Origin: Symsagittifera roscoffensis
Taxonomy: Eukaryota; Xenacoelomorpha; Acoela; Convolutidae
NCBI RefSeq assembly: GCF_963678635.1
Contig: NC_087063.1
Coordinates: 75,663,617-75,727,616 of the forward strand
DNA: 64,000 nt
Direction: 5' to 3'
Position 1 is the stretch's first letter; the number at the start of each line of letters is the position of its first letter. The notes under the pieces were generated by a model that saw only the letters and a program-made list of their open reading frames with translations, did not search any database and was not told where the DNA came from. Positions 23,901-35,200 of this stretch are shown one piece after another. A program made the translations under genes and the position numbers.

Positions 23901-24359
23901 CCGCGCAGTTGGAATCCTGAAGGCGGTAAATTTTTTTGTTTCGAAGTTTTAATCAGACTATGGCATTCTGAAGATCGAACACTGTTCAGAGATTTCTCAC
24001 TGCACTCATCACGACTTGGCAGATCTCATCTATTTACTCCGTATTCAATTTTCTTGCAATTTTGAAGCTCGCTTTTGAAGCCGTATTATATTATATTGCT
24101 TCTGATTGCGAAGTGTAGCTCGTCAGTGTTAGTTTTCAAAATTGAAAATTTTACCTTGCATTATTTATTATATATCGGCTAGTTGCCCGCAATTGTAATT
24201 TGCTAATTAGAGTAGACAAGTCTTCAGCTCACGAACGAATCGACTGCAACAGGGACATGCTGATTGACACTCATGCTATTAGACCTAGACAGTATCAAGG
24301 TTTTGTCCGCTAATTTAATGCTGATGAGCAGCTGCCTGGCATTTACTAGTTAAAAACAT

Positions 24360-24745
24360 TTTTTTTTTATTATTTTTAAGAAAAGTCTTAAAATTTGTCC
24401 ACGCTCATTTTTGATTTTTTGAGGTTTAAATTTTGATAGTGTAAAGGACGAGAAAAACACGATTGACGTCTAAATTCGAAAATGGACTTTAATTATTACA
24501 TTATCCAGCGAATTATAAATTTTAACTATTGGTTCAGTTTTTTTTTCAAATTTTATCAAAAAAGGTCAAACATAAATTGTTTGTGAAATTCAAAGAGCTT
24601 TATGGGCAAACAATGGGCTTTTTTTAAGTCGCAAGTTGAAAACTTAAAGAAAAACAAGTCAGTTTTTTTCTGTTTCCTTGCGATCTTTACTCTTTTTCAA
24701 CTGTAAGGTGGCTATGTTTGATTTATTATCCGAACAACACTTCTT
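24360..24745 (+). repeat. Body repeat, family A copy
   Basis: It shows aagaaaagtcttaaaatttg, tgacgtctaaattcgaaaat, ttcaaagagctttatgggca and ggtggctatgtttg in family order. The copy is diverged. Confidence 0.5.
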
Positions 24746-27700
24746 TACGTATAGTAATTTTTGGGTCAGACCACTCACTGCTGCAATGTTGAATTTCATG
24801 AAAGATCAAAATGATTACGCGCTCAAACGTTCATTATCTAGTTTTGATGGCGACAAAATTACTGATTAAATACTAACTCGGATTCGCCTCACTTTTCTGC
24901 AATTGCTGAATGTTGCAGTTTTCTTTTAATCGCCTTATTTGCCTCAAACTGCGTTTTTTTTCTAAAAGATTATTCAGCTGACTCTTTCTCCGTCTAAATT
25001 GTATTGAAATAGTTACTTCGTTTTGTACTAGTTTGTACTGCAGCAGATACAACAGTTATTTTGTAGGCAGAATATTAAAGTTCAAAACTAAAAATTTGGT
25101 TTTCGGACACTAAAGAGTGTTTAAATCTAGTTTTTCAGTTTTAAATGAATTTTTCTCCAAATAATCAACTGACTGTTAGTTTTAGTTTTCGCGCTGTCTG
25201 CGAAGGATTCTACTACACCTGTTATGATGAATATAATGCTCTCCAATGTCTTTTTCTATGTTTTCTTCTATATGAAGGTTTTTGATGAACAAATTTCTAC
25301 GTATTTCGAAAAAAAAATGGCGCGTTTTAGTATCCAATTGTTGCCAAGTTACGAATTTTTTTGTTTATTTGTTTTTGTTTTTACACGATCGGAGCGTAGT
25401 GTGATAGTATGATTTCATTTTTTGCAGCCTAAGGCGCAATTGTTGGCTCTTTTGAATCAGCACTTATAGGTTAATCCAGTTGATGCTTTTTTAATTCATC
25501 AATTGAATCGAAAGAAGCTATTTGCTTCATACAGCAGTATAATAATTGAATTTCCATATCAGAAATTTTCAACTAGATTAAACTCGCGAGATTTTTGAAA
25601 TGCATAATTTATTCGCTATTTGGTTGAGTACATTCTAATTGATTACATGCAAAGTTAGTGTGGTTGCCTGTACTTAATTACATTTCAAATAAATATAGTC
25701 AAAATTTTTGTGCATTTTGAAGCTCATGAATCTGTGCCGCTTTTTCGCTCGTGTTTGCGAATTTGCACTTTTGCCTTTGTGTGAATATTTGTGATGATTT
25801 TTCAGAGAAAGTTGCGTTTTGGGTCCGAGGAAGTACGAAGTCTTTTTCCTCTCTTATATCGGAAGTGATGCAATACTTTCTCCTATCCGTTAGAGAACCT
25901 TTTTGTCTCGTTGTTTTGCTATTTGTTTGCGAAGTGCGGCTTTACGTTGTGATATTTTCTTTATGTATTAAATCATTTCTTAACGTAATTCCGCTCAAGA
26001 ACATCGGGTTTGAATAAAACTGTTTAATTACACAATAAGAACTTGAGTGGTGCGTAATGTTATTCATTTTTTTTTCGAGGTTACTTGCCTTATGCACTTG
26101 TGTTAAATAAAAGTCGACTTCTTTTTAGCCTATTTATTATGGGTTCAATTTTAAATCGTTAGTCTTTAAATCGAAAGGCTTAATGAATTTTGAATAAAAG
26201 TATCATCAAAAAAGTCCAGACTCAAATAGCTACCTAAGAATGTTCAAATTAAAGATGAATGAATATTTTTTGGTCTCATAGTTAGGCAAAATTAGAATGC
26301 TAAAATAACAATATTACGAAAGGAATTGTTTTTGGAATTAATCGAAAATTTAACTGAGAATAATATCAAGGTTAATGAAATCTTTCGCTTCTTGTTATAC
26401 AGTGCTGATTAAGATTAACCAGACACAACGAATAATATTAGAAGATTCATCAGCATTTTCCTCAAATTTGGCTAAGATTAGACAAAATTTCACCAGAATT
26501 AATATTGCAATTGTTTTTCGAAATTCTCAACCAAAATTTCACCCCAAAAATGCGTCATTTTGCCTTTTTCTAATTAATCAGGAATCACGCTGGAACTACC
26601 AGGTTAATTGATGAGAAAGTTATGTCAAAAGAAGGCCCTTACCCAGCCCAGTAAAGTTCTAGAAGTGCAAAACTTCCAAAAGTTTGCGTACAAAGTTTGA
26701 AATTTGGTGTTAAGAAAAGATTTTGATTTTTTCGATATTAAAACTAAAATGACCTTTTTTTGGCTATCAACCAAAAATATATTCTCTAATGCAGATTTGG
26801 AAAATTTAATTTTCTAGATTTTTGTTGGGCTGTGTTAGGCTGATTTTGATATAATTTTCTCACCAATTATTTAGGTAGTTTCAGCGTAATTCTTAATTAA
26901 TTGAAAAAAGCCAAAATGTGACCCATTTTTGGGATAAAATTTTGGTTGGGAATTTTGAAAAAATACCATATTAGTTCTGTTTGTTCTTAAACCGAAACAT
27001 ATTATTTAAACTTTTGTTTCCCTCACTTTTTCTCTAATCTCAACCCAATTTCAGGAAAACCCGTTTGTTCGTTTTGTCCGGATAGTTCAAATCAGCCTTG
27101 TACCTGATTAACTCTTGCTATAAAATTTGGTAATGTGGAATATTAAGATAGATGATGCAAGCTTTCAGAATTTTTACGATTGTTAATTTCTTGATAAATA
27201 TAACCTACTCTAAAAACCTGGTTGTTATTTCGCTTGAGTCTGGTAAATAAAGTTTCGTTTTAATTTGTGATGTGATGTTTGCGCGTTGAATATGTCACTT
27301 GCGATAGCAACTATTATGATCGAGAACGCTGTTTTCCTATTAGAAACTGTCTATTTTTAGAAACATGTTGCTGCACTGCGTCTCTTACTATGATACGTCT
27401 TGTTTCTTTGTTAGAACTCGCCATAAGCAACAGCCTGGAAAGCCCCGACAAACTTAGCAATTTGATAACGAGCCTCAGTAAAAAGTGCTTGTTTCAAAGA
27501 TCAAATTTCAAAAGTTTTGGTTTCCTCAACATCGTTGAATGATTCAATTTACAGTCTAATTTCCGTCCCATTCAAAAATTGTAACCCTCCATGAACAGCC
27601 AATATAGTTAAAATATTGCATATCTTGCTGTTGTCTTTATAAATTCTGTGGGTCCTATAAGTAGAAATACCTGAAACTATTTGAGAAAAGCTGATTTTTT

Positions 27701-28079
27701 AAAAGATCAATTTTGAGGAGAATTCTATATTACATATTTAAGATTTAATTATGATAAATATCAATTAAAACGTCAAGTTAAACAATTTTGTAGTTTATCA
27801 AAATAAAATTGTATCAAAAATTTTAATATGAAATTGTATTTTGCACATTTTGTAAAATAATTATTTGATACAGAATTAATACATGCTGGGGGAGGACATT
27901 ATTCTACGGACACCCAATAGACCAAGTGAACTGTTTTCATCCCAAAACTCTAATTCGAACTTAGATAAAAAGTAAGCCGAATAGTTTCAATATGGCAGAA
28001 AATTTTTTTTGGTCAAAATGTTGCAAAAGCTTTCAAACAATTTCTATAAAACACATTTTTTGCAATATAGATCTTTTGT

Positions 28080-28260
28080 GGTTATTTCATCTGGGAGCGA
28101 TTTAGTAGCATGTGTTTTATCCGCTTTATTAGTGATAAATTCGACTGGTTTTTCTATTAGATGATTCGTAAACTCTATAAAACAGTTGACTAAGTCAGCA
28201 AGATGAATGCTTCGTAATCCGAAAGTCCGCAGCTCGAATGATGTAGTCGACAAAAATATA
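28080..28260 (+). mobile_element. tRNA-like repeat, family D copy 2
   Basis: It shares tagtagcatgtgttttatcc with 22890. It is followed by a tRNA-like stretch with aactctataaaacagttgac and a box B-like cagctcgaatgatg. Confidence 0.45.
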
Positions 28261-28767
28261 TATCTTTTTTCGAGTTGATAGCTAGTTTTTAGTTTCTGTT
28301 TTTAATTTGCAAGTCTAAGGTGCCTCTTGCCATTCATCCATTTGCAAAGTTTTTTGAATTTTGCGAAACTTAAGTTGCCTCTTAGCACTATTCCTTTTAT
28401 TTGCGTGTTATGCAAAATATTGTTTGAGTACTAAAAGTGATTGTTTCAGAACTAACGCGAATTAGATTTTAAATGCTTGGTGGTGGACTTCTTATTTCAC
28501 GTAGACTTGCAAAGGAGGTCCAACACAGAACCCAGCCGGTTGAAAACTTTTTAAGCAATTTTTTGGTTGTTTTTGTTACTCAGCTTGCAAAAAAAAATGT
28601 TTGCTCTTAATAAATTTTTGTAAGTAATATTTCTGTCTATGACTCAAATCCATATGATGATCATAGTTTAATGTAACCCAATTGTTTTACACGTCATTCT
28701 GGGCTGCTAAAAAACTCGATAGAACAGCGTTTGTTTTTCCTCGAATAGACTTTTATGCTTTTGTTTC

Positions 28768-28769
28768 AG
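28768..28769 (+). promoter_or_regulatory. Acceptor upstream of the 28817 open frame
   Basis: gcttttgtttcag precedes an open frame whose ATG is 48 nt downstream. It may be the 5' acceptor of the SCaMC gene or of an alternative first exon. Confidence 0.3.
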
Positions 28770-28816
28770 ATTGTTTATTTGCTCTGTCGCATCAATGAAG
28801 AATAAATCACTTTCAA

Positions 28817-29029
28817 ATGACCCTAGACGAAGAAAAACCGAAGGAACAAAATGAGCCATCAATCGAAACCAAAATTGAGTCTTCGTGGGAAGTTGTTACG
28901 AAGAGGTTGAACAGGGTCGCAAATTACCGACAAGTTTGTTCGAATTGTTTTGTCTTTACATTCTGGGATCTAAACCGACGCATATCAGAGTATCTGAAGT
29001 TCCTCAACTACAAAAGCTATTCCCTTGAG
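28817..29029 (+). CDS. Putative alternative N-terminal exon, possibly of the SCaMC gene
   Basis: The 71-codon open frame begins at ATG 28817 and ends at a good donor (GAG|gtaaat). The coding side is acidic at first (DEEKPKEQNEPSIETK), then a W/F-rich, charged stretch. If joined to the acceptor tctag at 29184-29185, the frame continues without a stop across 22 codons into the SCaMC ATG at 29252 in the correct phase. That would extend the carrier by 93 residues. I recognise no domain. It could instead be an unrelated small gene or chance, and the phase match alone has a one-in-three chance of being accidental. Confidence 0.3.
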
Positions 29030-29251
29030 GTAAATTTAAAATTTTAATCTTGCGCTTAAAGCTTTTTTTAAAATCAGAATTGATTTAAATTTTCCATGAT
29101 TTGGACAAAATTTTGCTCTGACTCATTTGGAACGTTATTTGGAAGTAGATTCTTTATGAACGCTATGGATATTTTATCATTCTAGCTTGGTTCTGAATGT
29201 GATTTTTATTCAAAAAAAATGATAACTGATTTCAAATTTATCTGTGTAAGG

Positions 29252-32200
29252 ATGTCCGGTACATCCAGACCAAAGGACACTCCCCTAAAACCCAATCCAG
29301 CGTTTTCCCCCGAGATTCTAGTTGCCACTCCAGGGGGAGAAACGCTGGAGCTTCGGCAGTTGTTCAACCGACTAGACTCAGACAACAACGGAAGCTTAAC
29401 TTCCTCTGAGCTTCTGAAGGGCTGTGAGATACTGGGTTTCTCCCTTTCAAGCTCAGAAGTTGAGGTATATTGGAGTGAAATGTATTAGTGATGTAGTTTA
29501 GAATGTGTTTCTTCATGCTGTATTTCATCTTTTCCGTGTTTTTGATATGTCGAATTCATTTCATTTCTCAATCTCGAACTCGCTTGACATTTTGAAGCCT
29601 CTCTCTCTCATCTCATCGTAGTTGTTTATTCTTGACTAACAGTTTCTTCGTTAATATCCAATGATTTAAATGAAAACATTTTTTGTTTTTTTTTTGCAGG
29701 AAAAGTCGTACGGCGTGGTGTATCATCTCAAATATGATTTTTTGAGGTTTACATTTTGATTTTTTTTGGAGTTCAATTCAGATGCTAGAAGAAGTTAGGC
29801 TCTCGTTTTTTAAAAGTCGATAAGGCGCGAAAAAAATGTAAGTGATTTTAAGTTTCAAAAATGGACTTGAATTTTAGATTTTCCAGATGATGAAAAATTT
29901 GCCGATTGATCTATTTTTCTCAAATTAGTTTAGCTTAACTACTCAAGCCAGCGAGCGAGCGTAGTCCTGTATAACCAATCTACTTTTTTAAATCCAACTC
30001 ACATATAAAAGTGTTCATTTGTTGGGACTTTTGCTGCATATACTTGGCATAGAAGTAGCATCGATTCGGGACCATTGCAAAAGATTTCTTTTTTAAAGCG
30101 ATTTTTTTTCCTGATTTCGTTTTTACTTTTTATTGCTCATTTTGCTGTTTTCGCGAAATGTCTTTGTCTTTGTGTGAAAAAAATGACAATAATAAAAGTT
30201 TTTCTAAACTGAAAGAGCTTCAGCTAGATACTTTTTTCAAAAATTTGAAAAATGAAAACGTAAATTATTTTTTTAGTTTTGCTCGAGTTCATTGAAACTT
30301 TTCTTACTGTTCTTTAGTGATTGGTAGTGATTGTTTTTTTAGACTCAGACGAGAGAGCGTAGTCCTGTATAACCAATCTACTTTTTTAAATTCAACTCAC
30401 ATATAAAAGTGTTCATTTGTTGGGACTTTTGCTGCATATACTTGGCATAGAAGTAGCATCGATTCGGGACCATTGCAAAAGATTTCTTTTTTAAAGCGAT
30501 TTTTTTTCCTGATTTCGTTTTTACTTTTTATTGCTCATTTTGCTGTTTTCGCGAAATGTCTTTGTCTTTGTGTGAAAAAAATGACAATAATAAAAGTTTT
30601 TCTAAACTGAAAGAGCTTCAGCCAGATACTTTTTTCAAAAATTTGAAAAATGAAAACGTAAATTATTTTTTTAGTTTTGCTCGAGTTCATTGAAACTTTT
30701 CTTACTGTTCTTTAGTGATTGGTAGTGATTGTTTTTTTAGACTCAGACGAGAGAGCGTAGTCCTGTATAACCAATCTACTTTTTTAAATTCAACTCACAT
30801 ATAAAAGTGTTCATTTGTTGGGACTTTTGCTGCATATACTTGGCATAGAAGTAGCATCGATTCGGGACCATTGCAAAAGATTTCTTTTTTAAAGCGATTT
30901 TTTTTCCTGATTTCGTTTTTACTTTTTATTGCTCATTTTGCTGTTTTTGCGAAATGTCTTTGTCTTTGTGTGAAAAAAATGACAATAATAAAAGTTTTTC
31001 TAAACTGAAAGAGCTTCAGCTAGATACTTTTTTCAAAAATTTGAAAAATGAAAACGTAAATTATTTTTTTAGTTTTGCTCGAGTTCATTGAAACTTTTCT
31101 TACTGTTCTTTAGTGATTGGTAGTGATTGTTTTTTTTTTTCAGGAAAAAAAAACAAAATTAATTCACACAAATTTTATTTTTGATTTCTCTTCTGAGTTC
31201 AGTATTGCCTGTCAATATAGTCTAATTCGGCAGAAGATTTTTCATTGGTACTCAAATCAAGATCTAAAGGGCTTCAATAGCTTATGTTGTCACTCTACTT
31301 CTTGAAGTTTCTGAATGGTAAATGGTTTGATTGGCTCAAAATCTAACTGAAGCCAAAGTTTCTACCCAAAGTGAGTGCCGGAGCGATGTGTTAAAAAACT
31401 GACTAGTTTTTTCAACGTAATAGTTCCGGCCACTGAAAATGGGGAGGAACTTTGTATTCGGAGTTTGTTTCTTTCCACGCAAAATCAGTTACCACTAATT
31501 ATCATCGGACTGAGTTGAGTGATGTGTCAAATAAAAGTCCTTTCAATTGTGATTTGAAAATTTTTTTCCAGCGAATAATGCAAACGAGCAGTCTTACAAT
31601 AGCTTATTTTTTAAATTTAGGCCGTGAAAATTTAGTTTTTTACTCAATTAAAGTTTTTTTTGAGTTTTTTGCGCCATTCAAAAATTCAAAACAGTTTCTG
31701 CGAAAAATAATCAATTTTGTTTTTGTTTATTTTTCAGCAAAATTTTTGTCCAATTTGCTTATTTTACTACTACTTTCAAATATGCTTAAGCAGAAACAAT
31801 AAGGACATTATTTTAAATAAAATTTTTTTTAGACTATGGTTGGAACATTCTGTGCTACTTGCACAGTAACCGGATATCCTTGTTCTATTTGAAATGTCCT
31901 AGGAGCGAGTGAGAGAGTCGTCATATCGTTGATGCCAGTTTAAATTTTCAGAATTTGTAAATCGTCATGGAATTAATGTGAAACTTTTGGACAATATCGA
32001 AGAACTTGAAAATTATTGCCTTTAAGATAAATAACCGCGAAAAACCTTCAGTCAGAATATTTTATTTAATTTTCGATGAACATAGTTCAGACTCTTGTAT
32101 AGGTTTATAGGTCGTGATGATTTGTTAAGTGTTTTTAAAGAAAATGTTTTCAGACTCAAATTTACCTTTTTGCGATGTGACTTATGATTTCTTTGTAAGT

Positions 32201-35200
32201 TCTGTTCATTTCCTTTGTTAAAAGGAAGGAAAAATCCACTATCGAACTGCAAAACAATGTGATTGACGTCTAGTTTATAAAATGGATTTTAATTATCAGA
32301 TTTCCTACCGAAACAAGAAAAATTTCCTATTGGTCCAGTTTATCAAATTGGGTTAATTTCATCAAAAAAAAAGTATCAAGCATAATTTATTCTCGAAATC
32401 TTTTTTTGAAATCGAAAACTGGGATTTTTTTAAAAGACTAGTCAGCATGTTTTTTTGTTTACTTGCGTTCTTCGATTCTTTTTCAACGTTCTGTCGGCTA
32501 TGTTTTTCTATTTGCACAGTAACCGGCCTCTGTTTTCTTGCTTTGCTCTGAGTTCGTTTGCTAGTGATGCTATGGCCCTCGAATGCTGAACCGCAATTAC
32601 ACGTTTGATGGGAAACCTGTTTTCATATTTTCATATCATCGGATTGTTCTCTAATTGCTGTGTGTATTCCTTTTTGAACTTGAAATTACGTGTTCGTTGA
32701 GATTATAACTTGTTAGTTTGAGGCATGATTTAATTTTTTAAGTTTGATTTATGATTTAGAAACTGATCGAGTCGGCAGATCTGAACAAGGACAAAGAGGT
32801 CGACTTCCCAGAGTTCCTCAAGTACGTGTGTGAACATCAAAAGAAGCTCCGTCTAGTATTCCAACATTTGGACGCCAACCAGGATGGTTAGGGTTTCAAT
32901 CATATAGCCAATTATCACCGAAGAAAAATGTAAAGTAAGTTGCTATTAGAAGAACTAAGGTAACACTACCGAAAAAAAATGTAGAATGTATCTGTGTTTG
33001 GTTATGTACTCAAAGAGTTAAATAAGCTGGAGCCAGATCGAAAGTGCAGTAAGGGTTAGTTTCACTGACTGCTTTAGGAAAAATTGACACTGCAGAAATC
33101 CGGGTAGGCCTAGCAAACTTGGGCATCAACATTTCCCAGAAAGAAGCGGAGAGTCTCGTTGAAAAGTCGGTATAGTAATATACATTGCTTATTTTTTTGA
33201 AATTGATGTCGAGAAGTTTTTGCCCTAATTTTAGTATTAATGAAATCTTTTCCCCTAAGTTTTTGCCCTTGTTGTTCCGACCGCTGAACCATAATCATCG
33301 GAATTGGTCGAATGCCCGTTGACGAGTATGCCTAATTTAATTACAATATAATTTGAAAAATAAACGAAACGTTTTCCAAAGTTTTTTTATTATTGTGGTC
33401 GGAACTTTCTGTGCTACTTGCAGAGCAACTTGTTACTCTTTTTCTGATCTGACCTTGATTGAAATCACATTTCCTGAAGGGGAGGGGTCAGATTCGTTAC
33501 TTGGTACAAAGTTTACTTGCTTAACCGTTCAATTTGTTCATTATTGGGGTAGCGATTTGTTATTATGTACCAAAGGGGGATAGTTAAAGAAATCCTATAA
33601 AACTTGGTATGGTAAGCTATTAAACGATTCTGAACTTTTAACTGTTTGCCATCTCAAAAATCAAGCATTTGGCCATAATAGCATGTAAAAGTGCACTGAA
33701 AATTGAAAATTTGAAATAGGGGAGTGTAAAAGCGCCAAGTAATCTGAGGTCACTGCATTGGCTTTAGAATCCAATGCAGCGAGGGTGGTGGTAGTGGCAG
33801 TGGCAGTGGGGATGTGGAAGGTGGAACAAGTGTGTATTGGGAGCAGTGGAGGGACTACCACCTGCTGCACCCCACAGACAACACAGAGGACATCATCAAT
33901 TATTGGAGACACGGATCGGTGAGTTGCACGAAACTCATGGCTTCGACCACTGAAAGTGAGAAGGAACTTTGTCTACGCTTGTGTTTTAGTTTTTCTGTTT
34001 TAACTTATTTTGCGCGTGAAAGCCGGTATCAAAAATAGTCACCAGAATAAGTTAAGTGGTATATCATATTAAAGCGCTTTAAGTCATGTTTTGATTGACA
34101 TCAAATTTTTTCACGAAGTTTTCTCTGTCGAGAAAAACCGGTATGAAAGTTAGCTTTCAAGTTTATTTTTGAGCGAATACATTGAGCAAGCAGTTGTTAT
34201 AATAGGAATTTTTTGAAGTGTCGATGAACATCGTGAAGACTCATCTAGTTCAGGAAAAAATCGTTATGTTTTATTCATCTCTAATTTGATTTTTCGCGGT
34301 TTGACTTTTTGGGTTAATTGGGTTAACTCTATAAAAAGTTTCAATCATTACACTAGGGGAAACATAGTGTATTAGTACGAACTTTCTTCTTTTACTAACC
34401 TAGGTCGCAAATAAAAGTGTTCATTGAAAGTGTTCACTTATTTGGTTGCATTTTGCAATAATCACGATCTGCAGCATTGAAAATTTGTTGGAATATATTC
34501 TCTGCTTTTTTGTTGCTAGTGTTTGTGATTTATTATTCGTCCGTGGCTGAGTGGTTAGTGCGTGAGACTCAAAGATTCTAGGTCGGAGATCGAATCCCAA
34601 GCCGAATTATCACTAATTTGAGGCTTATTTTTACTTTTTCTTATCGCACTTCAATGAGCTGCTTTTTGTCGTGATCACGCTTGTGTTTGCGAAGCTAATT
34701 TTTGCCTCTGTACATTTTTCTTGAGAGCTCTAAGGGCGTATATTTTTTCTTTGAAATTAGTTTGTTTCTTTGCGTTCATTGACTCGTGTTCTAATGTCTG
34801 TCGGCTATGTTTGTTTAAGCCGTGAAAAAAATCAGTTTTACCCCTGGAAATTTATTTTTCGAAGCTTTGATTTAGCGCTTCCTTGGCAATGAAAATAATA
34901 TTGAACATCTCGAAAAATGTTCTGCTAAAAGTATTTTTTTAACTTTGAAAATATAATTTTTTCTTTCATTTTTCGGATACAACTGTAGTCAATTTTGCTT
35001 AATTTGCGAACATTCCAAGCTATCGTCAAATTCTTCTCACCGCACGTTGTTCAAACATTTGAAAAAAAAGTATATTCTTCTATTTTTTGCGGTTGGAACC
35101 ATCTGTGCTACATGCACATCAATTGCCTGCCTTTTCTTTTTTTTTTGCCCTATAATGCATGCTATTCAACTGCTTCCAATTTGAAAGTTTTTTCATGGTT

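Larger units (their letters stand above)
22187..28768. other. Gene-free interval, repeats and AT-rich DNA
   Basis: The left part (22395-24740) is filled by body, tRNA-like and composite repeats, itemised separately. From about 24900 to 28080 I see only AT-rich unique-looking sequence with short frames lacking splice or homology support. Confidence 0.55.

Noticed and set aside
31452-31802. 116-codon + strand frame
   Set aside because: It falls within a MITE-like repeat copy in SCaMC intron 1 and is not conserved in other copies.
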